In this document: positions 26,188 to 37,006 of the stretch, piece after piece
Numbering within the stretch: position 1 is the stretch's first letter
Layout: every line of letters begins with the position of its first letter
Origin: Chromatiaceae bacterium
GTDB lineage: Bacteria > Pseudomonadota > Gammaproteobacteria > Chromatiales > Chromatiaceae
Reading direction: 5' to 3'
NCBI GenBank assembly: GCA_024235255.1
Contig: JACKMT010000004.1
Span: forward strand, 372,001 to 436,000
Length of the DNA stretch: 64,000 nucleotides
Position numbers and translations under genes: made by a program
The notes under the pieces: generated by a model
What the model saw: only the letters and a program-made list of their open reading frames with translations
What the model was told of the DNA's origin: nothing
The model's database searches: none

Positions 26188-26215
26188 TTGACAGGCGAAA
26201 ATTTTTTCATAAATT
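26188..26215 (+). promoter_or_regulatory. sigma-70-type promoter for groES-groEL
   Basis: A perfect TTGACA (26188-26193) is followed after 16 bases by TAAATT (26210-26215), a fair -10. The CIRCE operator begins immediately downstream, placing repressor over the start of transcription. Confidence 0.65.
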
Positions 26216-26217
26216 AT

Positions 26218-26244
26218 CTGGCACTCATTAGCGTAGAGTGCTAA
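26218..26244. promoter_or_regulatory. CIRCE operator (HrcA site) of groESL
   Basis: GCACTC (26221-26226), a 9-base spacer and GAGTGCTAA (26236-26244) reproduce the CIRCE inverted repeat, with CTG instead of TTA at the left outer edge. It lies 52 bases before groES. HrcA repression of groESL is therefore likely. Confidence 0.85.
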
Positions 26245-26295
26245 AAAATCCCTGAATACCGGCCCACCGGCCTTACCAAACAAAGGAAGTTACAG

Positions 26296-26583
26296 ATGAA
26301 TATACGTCCCTTGCATGACCGTGTCGTTGTCCGTCGTATGGAGGAGGAGCGCATCTCCGCCGGAGGCATAGTGCTGCCCGATTCCGCCACCGAGAAACCC
26401 ATGCAGGGCGAGGTGATCGCCGTGGGTAAAGGCAAGGTGCTGGAAAATGGCGATACCCGCCCGCTGGATGTGAAGCTGGGAGACCGGGTGCTGTTTGGCA
26501 AGTATTCCGGCAGCGAGGTCAAAGTAGCCGGCGAAAAGGTCGTGATCTTGCGCGAGGACGACATCATGGGCGTGATCGAATGA
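26296..26583 (+). CDS. groES: co-chaperonin GroES
   Basis: A 95-residue lid of the GroEL chamber. It opens MNIRPLHDRVVVRRMEEE and has the mobile loop region ISAGGIVLPDSATEKP (about residues 19-34), then QGEVIAVGKGK, GDRVLFGKYSG and a C-terminal EDDIMGVIE; all are family hallmarks. AAGGAAG precedes the ATG. It is followed 59 bases later by groEL under the same CIRCE-controlled promoter. Confidence 0.97.
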   Translation: MNIRPLHDRVVVRRMEEERISAGGIVLPDSATEKPMQGEVIAVGKGKVLENGDTRPLDVKLGDRVLFGKYSGSEVKVAGEKVVILREDDIMGVIE

Positions 26584-26642
26584 GTGCACGCTGCCGTAGA
26601 GAATCCAAAACATCCGAAACAATTTAACGAGGTAGAAATCCA

Positions 26643-28274
26643 ATGAGCGCAAAGGAGATCCATTTTGGCGACGACTCGCGTGCCGGCATTCTGCGCGGCG
26701 TCAATATTCTCGCCAATGCCGTCAAAGTCACGCTCGGGCCAAAGGGTCGCAACGTGATTCTGGAGAAGAGTTTCGGCGCCCCCACCGTAACCAAGGACGG
26801 CGTCTCGGTGGCCAAGGAGATCGAGCTTAAGGACAAGTTCGAAAACATGGGCGCGCAGATGGTCAGGCAGGTCGCCTCCAAGACCTCCGACGTGGCCGGT
26901 GACGGTACCACCACCGCCACTGTGCTGGCACAGGCAATGGTGCGCGAGGGCCTCAAGGCGGTGGCCGCCGGCATGAGCCCGATGGATCTGAAGCGGGGTA
27001 TAGACAAGGCGGTGGAGGTGGCGGTCGCGGGGCTGAAGCAGATCTCAATGCCCTGCGCGGATAGCAAGGCGATTGCGCAGGTCGGCACCATCTCCGCCAA
27101 TGCCGATGAATCGATCGGCAAGATCATCGCCGAGGCGATGGAGAGAGTGGGCAAGGAGGGTGTCATCACGGTCGAGGAGGGCAAATCGCTGCAGAATGAG
27201 CTCGAAGTGGTTGAGGGCATGCAGTTCGACCGCGGTTACCTTTCGCCCTATTTCATCAACCAACAGGAGACTCAGCGGGCGGAGCTTGACGAGCCCTTTA
27301 TTCTGTTGCACGACAAGAAGATCTCGAACATCCGCGATCTGCTGCCGGTGCTCGAAGGGGTAGCTAAGTCCGGCAGGTCGCTGCTGCTGATTGCCGAAGA
27401 CGTCGAAGGCGAGGCGCTGGCAACCCTGGTGGTGAACTCGATCCGCGGCATCGTCAAAGTGTGTGCGGTCAAGGCGCCGGGATTCGGTGATCGGCGCAAG
27501 GCGATGCTGCAGGACATGGCGATACTCACCGGCGCCACGGTGATCTCGGAGGAGGTCGGCCTGACGCTTGAAAAGGCAACGCTCAACGAACTGGGTACCG
27601 CCAAAAAGATCCAGATCAGCAAGGAGGAGACCACGGTCATCGGCGGTGCCGGCAGCGAGCTTGATATTAAGCGCCGCTGCGAGCAGATACGTGCACAGAT
27701 CGAGGAGACCAGCTCCGACTATGACCGCGAGAAACTGCAGGAGCGGCTGGCCAAGCTGGCTGGCGGCGTCGCCGTGCTGAAGGTGGGCGCCGCGACTGAG
27801 CTGGAGATGAAGGAGAAAAAAGCGCGCGTCGAGGACGCCCTGCACGCGACCCGGGCGGCGGTCGAGGAGGGTATAGTGGCGGGCGGCGGCGTGGCGCTGA
27901 TTCGCGCGGTAGCCAAACTAAACGGTCTCAAGGGCGCCAATCACGACCAGGACGTTGGCATCGGTATCGCCCGCCGCGCCATGGAGGAGCCACTGCGGCA
28001 GATCGTTGCCAATGCCGGCGGCGAAGCCTCAGTGGTGCTGTCCAAGGTCGCCGAAGGCGAGGGTAGCTTCGGCTACAACGCAGCCACCGGTGAATATGGC
28101 GATCTGGTCGGGATGGGTATTCTCGATCCGACCAAAGTGACCCGTTCGGCGCTGCAAAACGCCGCCTCCATCGCCGGTCTGATGATCACTACCGAGGCGA
28201 TGGTGGCGGAGGAGCCGAAAAAGGAGAAGACACCGGCCATGCCCGGCGGCGGCATGGGCGGTATGGATTACTGA
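26643..28274 (+). CDS. groEL: chaperonin GroEL
   Basis: A 543-residue ATP-driven folding chamber subunit. It opens MSAKEIHFGDDSRAGILRGV and carries the ATP-site segments TLGPKGRNV and DVAGDGTTTATVLAQ, KAPGFGDRRKAML in the apical domain, and the flexible tail ending GGGMGGMDY. Some positions depart from the commonest bacterial form (NILANAVKV in place of NxLADAVKV), so this may be one of two groEL copies in the genome, which cannot be checked here. GAGG lies before the ATG. It is cotranscribed with groES. Confidence 0.97.
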   Translation: MSAKEIHFGDDSRAGILRGVNILANAVKVTLGPKGRNVILEKSFGAPTVTKDGVSVAKEIELKDKFENMGAQMVRQVASKTSDVAGDGTTTATVLAQAMVREGLKAVAAGMSPMDLKRGIDKAVEVAVAGLKQISMPCADSKAIAQVGTISANADESIGKIIAEAMERVGKEGVITVEEGKSLQNELEVVEGMQFDRGYLSPYFINQQETQRAELDEPFILLHDKKISNIRDLLPVLEGVAKSGRSLLLIAEDVEGEALATLVVNSIRGIVKVCAVKAPGFGDRRKAMLQDMAILTGATVISEEVGLTLEKATLNELGTAKKIQISKEETTVIGGAGSELDIKRRCEQIRAQIEETSSDYDREKLQERLAKLAGGVAVLKVGAATELEMKEKKARVEDALHATRAAVEEGIVAGGGVALIRAVAKLNGLKGANHDQDVGIGIARRAMEEPLRQIVANAGGEASVVLSKVAEGEGSFGYNAATGEYGDLVGMGILDPTKVTRSALQNAASIAGLMITTEAMVAEEPKKEKTPAMPGGGMGGMDY

Positions 28275-28290
28275 TAATGTCCTGGATTCA

Positions 28291-28312
28291 CGTGCAGTTT
28301 GTCGACTGCACG
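28291..28312. terminator. hairpin after groEL
   Basis: CGTGCAGT and ACTGCACG form a perfect 8-bp stem with a 6-base loop, 17 bases past the groEL stop and before the convergent acyl carrier gene. There is no U-run, so factor-independent termination is uncertain. Confidence 0.4.
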
Positions 28313-28493
28313 GGCATGTGGCGCAGCACCATCGGCACGCAGTTCGGACGCTGCCCCTTGCGAACCAGAGCCATTTCTCATAATGGTTAAAACAGGCTGA
28401 CTTATCAGTGGTGCAGAGTGGACAGGTTTACACGGAACTACAGCATTGACTCTTACGGGCGGCGGGGAAGGAGAGCAGTGACTGTTGCCGCTG

Positions 28494-28757
28494 TTAAACC
28501 CCGCCGGGTGAGTCCGTATCAACGGACTTCAAATAGGAGAGACACCCGTTCAGGCTAGAGAGCTTCGGGTAGTCAATCTCGGGTATCTTGAGACCGAGTC
28601 GCTTCTCCAGCAGCAGCACAAAGTTCATGAAATCGATCGAATCGATTTCGATCTGATCCCGAAAGCTGACAGCGGAATCGAGGCTGCTGACATCCGAGCC
28701 CGGAGCCGCTTGCGCCAATGTTTCCAATATGTCCCGTTTCAGCTCTGCTTCAGTCAT
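28494..28757 (-). CDS. acyl carrier protein
   Basis: An 87-residue acidic carrier protein started at the ATG at 28757; a longer frame to 29000 only shadows the ligase gene. The phosphopantetheine attachment serine is S40 in EIDSIDF, followed by the helix MNFVLLLEKRLGLKIPE, as in ACPs. It lies 46 bases downstream of an acetyl-CoA-synthetase-like gene on the same strand, suggesting that the ligase may load acyl groups on it or that both belong to one lipid or secondary pathway. It differs from the housekeeping AcpP consensus (DSLD), so it is probably a specialised carrier. Confidence 0.85.
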   Translation of the reverse strand: MTEAELKRDILETLAQAAPGSDVSSLDSAVSFRDQIEIDSIDFMNFVLLLEKRLGLKIPEIDYPKLSSLNGCLSYLKSVDTDSPGGV

Positions 28758-28803
28758 AATCCACCGGTTTCCGTCAGTCCAAGTTGATAGAATAGTCCGA
28801 TTG

Positions 28804-30561
<1,758 letters not shown>

Positions 30562-30730
30562 GGTTGATCACCTCATCCGCTGGCATGGGTAGAAATATAA
30601 CATCTAACGTCTTGAGCGATGTTGACATAGTTCATTTATTCATTGGGGCTGGCAGATAAAATGGTCACGATCGAGACGTTTCCCGGGCTCCTCCTGGAGC
30701 GGGCAGCCAATTGACGGAGACAAGAGGAGT

Positions 30731-33418
30731 ATGACGGTCCGCAATCTTGAATGCATGTTCCGGCCGAAAACCATTGCGGTAATCGGTGTCAGTAATCGGC
30801 CCGCGTCGGTGGGGGCTGTGCTGGCAAACAATCTGTTTGCAGGTGGATTCAATGGATCGATCATGCCTGTCAGCCGCAAGCACTCCCGGATTGGCGGTGT
30901 GAGAACCTATCCCGATATCGCAAGCCTGCCCGCGGCGCCGGAGCTGGCCGTGATCGCAACACCGCCGGATGCGGTTGCCGGGATCATCGCACAACTGGGG
31001 CAGCTCGGAACCCGTGCCGCGGTCGTGATCAGCGCCGGTTTCGGAGAGAGCGGAGAAGCACATGGCGAGCAGCTGGAGCAGGCACTGCGCGATGCGGCAA
31101 AGCCCTATCTGCTGCGCATCATCGGTCCAAATTGCCTCGGCATCCTGGTACCGGGAATCGGTCTGAATGCAAGCTTTTCCCACCTGAACCCAAAGCGGGG
31201 AAAGCTGGCGTTTGTCGCCCAGTCCGGTGCCATCGTCACCGCCATCGTGGATTGGGCAAAGGAGCGCGATATCGGCTTCTCGCATCTGATCTCGTTGGGC
31301 GACATGGTGGACGTGGATTTCGGCGATATGCTCGACTATCTCGCGAATGACCGCGAAACGAGCGCCATCCTACTCTATATGGAGTCGGTCACGGCGGCCC
31401 GCAAGTTCATGTCGGCGGCGCGTGCCGCAGCGCGCATGAAGCCGGTCATCGTGGTGAAGGCCGGCCGCTTTTCCGAAGGCGCGAAGGCAGCCGCTTCCCA
31501 CACCGGAGCGCTGGCAGGAGCGGATGAGGTCTATCAGGCAGTGTTCCAGCGCGCCGGCATGCTGCGCGTGTTCACGCTGCAGGAGCTGTTCGATGCAGCC
31601 GAGACGCTGGCGCTGGTGCCGCAGGTTAACGGCGATCGTCTGGCTATCCTCTCCAACGGCGGGGGGCTCGGGGTTCTGGCAACCGATGCGCTTATCGAAC
31701 AGGGCGGTCATCTGGCGGAGTTGGATGGCGAGACACTCGCCGGACTGGATCGGGCGCTGCCGTCAACCTGGTCGCATACCAATCCGGTCGACATCATCGG
31801 GGATGCTCCCGGCGAACGCTACGCGGCGGCATTCAACGTACTGGTCAAGGATAAAGGTGTGGACGCGATTCTTGCGCTCAACTGCCCGACAGCGGTCGCA
31901 TCCAGCACCGATGCCGCCCAAGCGATAGTCGACAGCCTGCACGCAAAACGAAGTCTGCCTCTGTTCACCAGCTGGGTCGGGGATGGAGCCGCGACGACCG
32001 CTCGTCAGCTGTTCGCGGCGCACCGGATTCCCACCTACCAGACGCCGGAGCAGGCGGTGCGTTCATTCATGTATCTGGTCGACTATCAGCGCAATCAGGA
32101 GATATTGACGCAGACGCCGCCGTCGGTGCCGGAAGAGTTCGCACCCGACACGGATCGAGCGAAGGCGCAGATTCGATCCGCGCTGAACGAAGGCCGAGCC
32201 TGGCTGTCGGATCCGGAGGCCAAGCAGCTGCTGTCGGCGTACGGCGTCCCGGTGGTCAGGACGCAGGTGGCAAAGACGCCGGACGCGGCAGCTTCCGCCG
32301 CCGCGGAGATGGGCGGCGCGGTGGCGCTGAAGATTCTTTCACTGGATATTATGCATAAAACCGATGTGGGGGGTGTGCTGCTCGACATCGAAGGGCCGGC
32401 AGCGGTGCGCAGTCTGGCGGAAAACCTGCTGCAGCGCATCGCCAGGGAGAAGCCCGAGGCGCGCCTGCAGGGTTTAACCGTAGAGCCAATGATACGGCGG
32501 CCCGGGGCATTCGAGCTGATCGCCGGCATCGTCAAAGACCCGCAGTTCGGTCCGCTGGTCCTGTTTGGCCAGGGCGGCAGAGCGGTCGAGATAGTCAACG
32601 ACAGCGCCATGGGTTTGCCGCCCTTCAATATGCATCTGGCGCATGCACTGATCTCGCGCACCCGCATATACCAACAGCTGCAGGGATACCGCGGACTGCC
32701 GGCGGTCAACCTGGATATGCTTGCGTTGACGCTGATCCGGCTGGCGCAGATCGCCGCCGATTTCCCCGAGATAACCGAACTCGATATCAACCCGCTGCTG
32801 GCGGACGAATATGGAGTGGTCGCGCTGGATGTGCGCATCAGGGTGGAAAAATCAAGCGAGCCTCCCGGAGATCACCTGGCAATCCGTCCCTACCCGAAGG
32901 AGCTGGAAGAGACCATTCCGATCGGGGACGGCCGCAGCTTTCTGCTGCGTCCGATTCTGCCGGAAGACGAGCCCAGCCTGCAGCGGGGCTTTGCCAAACT
33001 CACTCCGGAGGAGATACGGCTGCGCTTTTTCGTACCGCTGAAGACGCTATCCCATGTCACCGCAGCGCGCTTTACCCAGATCGACTACGACCGCGAGATG
33101 GCACTCGTGCTGACCGAGAAAGGAATCCCCGGAAAGACCGAGATATACGGGGTGGTGCGGATCATTGCCGATCCGGACAATGAAAGTGCGGAGTACGCTA
33201 TTGTTGTGCGCCATGATGTGACTGCAATGGGACTGGGCGTGCTGCTGATGCGGCGAATCATCGACTACGCGCGTGGACGGGGTATTCGGGAGATCCATGG
33301 AGACGTGTTGCGGGAGAACAGAACCATGTTGAAGCTCTGCAACGTTTTTGGTTTTTCCAAAACGGCCGTTCCCGACGAACCGGAGATCGTCAAAGTGGTG
33401 TTAAGGCTCTTGCAGTAG
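30731..33418 (+). CDS. ADP-forming acyl-CoA synthetase/GNAT fusion (Pat-like)
   Basis: An 895-residue protein with the layout of Pat/YfiQ lysine acetyltransferases. It has an N-terminal CoA-binding Rossmann domain (NLECMFRPKTIAVIGVSNRP, about 1-130), succinyl-CoA-ligase-like domains (about 150-460, with SQSGAIVTAI and ASHTGALAGADE), an ATP-grasp domain (about 490-700, with KTDVGGVLLDIEG and ELDINPLLA) and a C-terminal GNAT domain (about 735-895, with AIVVRHDVTAMGLGVLLM). In Pat proteins the first part senses acetyl-CoA and the GNAT part acetylates AMP-forming acetyl-CoA synthetase. The acetyl-CoA-synthetase-like gene directly opposite fits as target. Active ADP-forming acetate ligation is the alternative. 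Confidence 0.9.
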   Translation: MTVRNLECMFRPKTIAVIGVSNRPASVGAVLANNLFAGGFNGSIMPVSRKHSRIGGVRTYPDIASLPAAPELAVIATPPDAVAGIIAQLGQLGTRAAVVISAGFGESGEAHGEQLEQALRDAAKPYLLRIIGPNCLGILVPGIGLNASFSHLNPKRGKLAFVAQSGAIVTAIVDWAKERDIGFSHLISLGDMVDVDFGDMLDYLANDRETSAILLYMESVTAARKFMSAARAAARMKPVIVVKAGRFSEGAKAAASHTGALAGADEVYQAVFQRAGMLRVFTLQELFDAAETLALVPQVNGDRLAILSNGGGLGVLATDALIEQGGHLAELDGETLAGLDRALPSTWSHTNPVDIIGDAPGERYAAAFNVLVKDKGVDAILALNCPTAVASSTDAAQAIVDSLHAKRSLPLFTSWVGDGAATTARQLFAAHRIPTYQTPEQAVRSFMYLVDYQRNQEILTQTPPSVPEEFAPDTDRAKAQIRSALNEGRAWLSDPEAKQLLSAYGVPVVRTQVAKTPDAAASAAAEMGGAVALKILSLDIMHKTDVGGVLLDIEGPAAVRSLAENLLQRIAREKPEARLQGLTVEPMIRRPGAFELIAGIVKDPQFGPLVLFGQGGRAVEIVNDSAMGLPPFNMHLAHALISRTRIYQQLQGYRGLPAVNLDMLALTLIRLAQIAADFPEITELDINPLLADEYGVVALDVRIRVEKSSEPPGDHLAIRPYPKELEETIPIGDGRSFLLRPILPEDEPSLQRGFAKLTPEEIRLRFFVPLKTLSHVTAARFTQIDYDREMALVLTEKGIPGKTEIYGVVRIIADPDNESAEYAIVVRHDVTAMGLGVLLMRRIIDYARGRGIREIHGDVLRENRTMLKLCNVFGFSKTAVPDEPEIVKVVLRLLQ

Positions 33419-33568
33419 CTGCCAGGACGCATTCATGATGCACGTCAGCGGTGTTGCAGTGCTTCTCTGTAGGTGGCGTACTATTCTACGCGATGCTCCT
33501 CGCAGGTACGGATTTCGGACAGCAACGCGGCTTGCATGGGACGGTCAGACGGGTTCATATATCGGTCC

Positions 33569-34150
33569 ATGATCGAAAGTGTGCTCCTGCTGTTCCTGGT
33601 CGTTGACCCATTTGGCAACCTGCCGGTGGTGCTGGCGGTGGTGGGCAAATTGGCACCCTCCAGCTACCGGCGCATCATCATCAGGGAAGTTACCTTCGCC
33701 TTCCTGGTGCTGCTCCTGTTTGCCTTCGCGGGCGAACGGGTGCTTGGTTATCTGAATATTGAGCAGACATCGCTTACGGTTGCCGGCGGCGTTATCCTGT
33801 TCATTATTTCATTGAAAATGATCTTCCGGTCGGCAGCGGAGATTTTCGATGACAATTACCGCGACGATCCCATGCTGTTTCCTATCGCGGTGCCTTTGCT
33901 TGCCGGCCCATCGGCGATCACCACAGTGATGATTCTGCGCACGCAGCAGCAACTCGAATTCGGGAGTCTGCTGCTGACCCTCGTCGCGGTGTTCGCGGTA
34001 ACCTGTATCATCTTACTGCCGGGCCAGCGCATCTGCCGACATTTGGGACTGCGGGGTATACGGGCGATGGAGAAGCTGATGGGTCTGCTGCTCAATCTGC
34101 TGGCCGTCAACATGATTCTGGTTGGCGTGAAAACGTTCTTGACTGCTTAG
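33569..34150 (+). CDS. MarC-family membrane protein
   Basis: A 193-residue integral membrane protein with six predicted helices. It begins MIESVLLLFLVVDPFGNLPV, the signature start of the MarC/UPF0056 family, and has a central VPLLAGPSAITTVMIL motif, likewise conserved. The start at 33569 fits the family; longer readings from 33473 or 33536 are unlikely. The name MarC is historical, and family members are not proven drug-resistance factors. No operon partner is evident. Confidence 0.88.
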   Translation: MIESVLLLFLVVDPFGNLPVVLAVVGKLAPSSYRRIIIREVTFAFLVLLLFAFAGERVLGYLNIEQTSLTVAGGVILFIISLKMIFRSAAEIFDDNYRDDPMLFPIAVPLLAGPSAITTVMILRTQQQLEFGSLLLTLVAVFAVTCIILLPGQRICRHLGLRGIRAMEKLMGLLLNLLAVNMILVGVKTFLTA

Positions 34151-34233
34151 CTCAAGCGGCGCGCCGCACTCTTTGGGGACTTCGTTCGCGGTGCCTGCTC
34201 GGTGGTGCGGCAGCGCGCCTATCGTTCATTGGC

Positions 34234-34704
34234 CTATTTTTTCAGCAACGGCTCCAGCAGATCCATCGGCAGCGGAAATACCAGTGTGTTGCTCTTGTCG
34301 CCGGCCATTTCGGCGAGGGTCTCGTGGCAGCGCAACTGGATGGCCTGCGGCTGTTCGTAGGGTATCCTAGCGGTCTTTACCAGTTTCTGCGCAGCCGGTT
34401 GTTCACCCTCAACGCAGATGGGCTTCGCGCGTCTGGCGCGCTCCGCTTCAGCCTGTCGTGCGATCGCACGAACCATGTTTTCGTCCAGCTCCATGTGTTT
34501 GATCTCGATGTTCGAAACCTTGATGCCCAAGGCGTCCGTCTGCTGATCGAGAATGGCCCTTACATCGTTGTTCAGCCGCTCCCGTTCGGCCAGCATCTCA
34601 TCGAGTTCGTGCTGGCCCAATACCGAGCGCAGCGTGGTTTGCACCAGTTCGCTGGAGGCCTGCATGAAATCCTGCACGTCAACGCTTACCAGGGGGCAGC
34701 TCAA
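34234..34704 (-). pseudogene. slipin/SPFH protein, N-terminal part lost
   Basis: Only about 156 codons remain of a gene normally near 250. The retained part matches the second half of slipins: ASSELVQTTLRSVLGQHELDEM, LGIKVSNIEIKHMELDE (both shown here as landmarks), ARQAEAERARRAK and a C-terminal VFPLPMDLLEPLLKK. The N-terminal membrane hairpin and first half of the SPFH domain are absent, and the homology stops abruptly near 34700. Several positions in the middle (ICVEGEQPAAQKLVKTARIP) depart from the usual pattern, fitting decay. Intact slipins scaffold membrane microdomains, usually with an NfeD partner, which is not present. Confidence 0.8.
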
Positions 34705-34754
34705 ACCCTGGAGGGGCAGTCTGGCAATTCTCGACTAAGTGCTCGAACACCGTC

Positions 34755-34937
34755 CGCGCCCATCAACTCAGGTGCACACGCGATTGGGTGGTGCTCTATT
34801 GCTACGACGAACACCAACAGGAGGGGCAGATCACTTTGGTTACAGAGACGCATGGTCCGCTACTCGGACGAAGGGTGGTGCGGGGACGCGAGCAGGCGTG
34901 CCTCCAATACTACCTGACTGCCGCGGAAACAGCATAG
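34755..34937 (+). pseudogene. 5'-truncated remnant of a small conserved protein
   Basis: This frame is open from 34668 to a TAG at 34935-34937 and has no ATG. It reads strongly protein-like from about 34755: DWVVLYCYDEHQQEGQ, then ITLVTETHGPLLGRRVVRGR and QACLQYYLTAAETA at the end. It meets the truncated slipin head to head near 34700-34740, so one deletion or inversion could have removed both 5' parts. I cannot name the family; the VTET-GPL-GRRVVRGRE pattern looks like a conserved short protein. Confidence 0.55.
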
Positions 34938-35043
34938 CGGGGTCGAGCCGGCTGCCCCCGCGAAGGTTTGCTGTGCGGTTCTTCATCCGGTGCGTGCTGC
35001 CGGGTCCGAATCAGCGTTCATGTTCGAACCCGGGAAACCAGAT

Positions 35044-36708
35044 TCAACCGCCCGCGGAGCCTCCCACCTCCACCAGACTGGGTGTGTAGTCCGCCGGCGG
35101 CACATAACCGAGCAGCGTGATGCAGGTCGCTGCCAGATTGGCGATGCCAGGACTCTCCAACGGCACACTGCGAGCGTTTGCCGTGTTGGCAGGGTCGTAG
35201 ATCACGGCCGGCACCGGATTGAGCGAATGCGCGGTTTTGGGGAGCGCTTTTCCCTCATCGTCCAGTTTCAGCTCGCCGGTGCGCTTGTCCAGCTCGCACA
35301 TGTCGTCTGAGTTACCGTGGTCCGCCGAGCAGATCAGGATGCCATTGGCCTGCTCCACTGCCTGCATCAGCCGGCCCACCCCTTCGTCCACCGCCTCCAC
35401 CGCGAGCTTGACCGCGTCGAATACGCCGGTGTGTCCCACCATGTCTCCATTGGGATAGTTGAGGCGGATAAAGCGGTACTCGCCACTCTCGATGGCGCGG
35501 ATCACCGCATCGGTGATCTCGTCAGCCTTCATGCGCGGCGCCTGCTCGAAAGGACAGATGTCCGACGGAATCTCCTGCCAGGTCTCGGTGGGGAATTTGC
35601 CGGAGTTGTTGCCATTGAAGAAGTAGGTCATGTGGCCGAACTTCTGGGTCTCGGAGATGGCAAACTGTCTGACCCCGGCGTTGGAGAGGTATTGGCTCAT
35701 GGTGCGGTCGATGGCCGGCGGCGTAACCAGGTAGCGTTCGGGTACACCGAGATCGCCGTCGTACTGCATCATCCCCGCGTAGAGCACCTCTGGTCTGGGT
35801 CCGCGCGGGAACTCGCTCAACTCCTCCGCTTCGAACGCCTTGGTGATCTCCAGCGCACGGTCGCCGCGGAAATTGAAGAAGATGACGCTGTCGCCCTCGA
35901 CGATCGGCCCGACCGGTGCGCCGTCGCGTTCGATGACGAAAGGGGGCAGGTCCTGATCCAGGATACCGGGCTTCTCCTTGCGAAAGGCCTCGATTGCCTG
36001 GCGCATGCTGGCGAAGCGCGGGCCTTCGCCTTTGACGTGCGTGGCCCAGCCGCGCTCGACCATGCTCCAGTTGGCGTTGTACCTATCCATCGTGATATTC
36101 ATCCGCCCGCCGCCCGAGGCGACGCAGTAGTCCACCGATCTGTCGCTGTTTATGTCGCGGAGAAAATTGTCAAAACGGTCGACATACTCGAGCGCCGAAG
36201 TCGGCGGTACGTCGCGCCCGTCGATCAGCGGATGAATACGTGCCTTTTTTACCCCTTCGGCTTTTGCCTGCGTCAGCATCGCTTCCAGATGCGCGATGTT
36301 GGAGTGCACGTTACCGTCCGAGAAGAGTCCGATGAAATGCAGCGCGGAGTTGTTGCGTTTGACATTGGCCAGCAGCTCCTGCCACACCTCCCCGCGGTAG
36401 AGGCTGCCGGACGCGATGGCTTTGCCCACCAGCGCCGCCCCCTGGCTGAAGACGCGCCCGCAGCCGATCGCGTTATGACCCACCTCGGAGTTGCCCATGT
36501 CGCTGTCATCCGGCAGCCCGACCGCGGTGCCATGAGCCTTCAATTCGGTGTAGATTGCGTGCTCCCGCAGCCAGTCGAGATTCGGTGTGTTGGCAATCTT
36601 CACGTAGTCGCTGGCCGGCTGCTTGCCGATTCCCACGCCGTCCATAATCACCAGTACCACCGGCCCTGCCGGGCCGCTGAAAGTTCCGTTTGGTTTTAGA
36701 CTGTCCAC
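35044..36708 (-). CDS. gpmI: cofactor-independent phosphoglycerate mutase GpmI
   Basis: Interconverts 3- and 2-phosphoglycerate in glycolysis and gluconeogenesis using two divalent metal ions, usually manganese. At 554 residues it is longer than the roughly 510 of the E. coli enzyme and belongs to the longer subgroup. VVLVIMDGVGIG supplies the first metal aspartate, and the phosphoserine site is MGNSEVGH (S73). Other conserved parts are HPLIDGRDVPP, YYCVASGGGR-like (DYCVASGGGRMN), FNFRGDRALEI, MTYFFNGNNSG and ICSADHGNSDDM. The gene stands alone between the remnant scar and a divergent gamma-glutamyltransferase. Confidence 0.95.
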   Translation of the reverse strand: MDSLKPNGTFSGPAGPVVLVIMDGVGIGKQPASDYVKIANTPNLDWLREHAIYTELKAHGTAVGLPDDSDMGNSEVGHNAIGCGRVFSQGAALVGKAIASGSLYRGEVWQELLANVKRNNSALHFIGLFSDGNVHSNIAHLEAMLTQAKAEGVKKARIHPLIDGRDVPPTSALEYVDRFDNFLRDINSDRSVDYCVASGGGRMNITMDRYNANWSMVERGWATHVKGEGPRFASMRQAIEAFRKEKPGILDQDLPPFVIERDGAPVGPIVEGDSVIFFNFRGDRALEITKAFEAEELSEFPRGPRPEVLYAGMMQYDGDLGVPERYLVTPPAIDRTMSQYLSNAGVRQFAISETQKFGHMTYFFNGNNSGKFPTETWQEIPSDICPFEQAPRMKADEITDAVIRAIESGEYRFIRLNYPNGDMVGHTGVFDAVKLAVEAVDEGVGRLMQAVEQANGILICSADHGNSDDMCELDKRTGELKLDDEGKALPKTAHSLNPVPAVIYDPANTANARSVPLESPGIANLAATCITLLGYVPPADYTPSLVEVGGSAGG

Positions 36709-37006
36709 ATCGATTCTCCTGGGTAGAGTGCTTTCGCTTCGCCGACTGCCTGGAATTCAGGGTGCTTTACCGCGGACAAGTCGTCCGGACGAAACCCCCA
36801 CTGCAGTTACCGTTAAACTATTCTACCCGATAAATATGACAGCTTCCTGCACGCAGACCGGGTCGGTGTGCCGTTCTCGCGGTTTTCCCGGATAGTGAGG
36901 CATCTCCGCGACCTGAATATGCATGATCTGGGGAGTTTTGTGGGTTTGTGCCATGCTTCTTTTGAATCTTAGGTGGAGACACTTTAACCGCGTCGGGAGA
37001 AATGTT

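Noticed and set aside
35317..36699. 460-codon plus-strand frame opposite gpmI
   Set aside because: The sense strand encodes an unmistakable phosphoglycerate mutase; the antisense reading has no recognisable domains.
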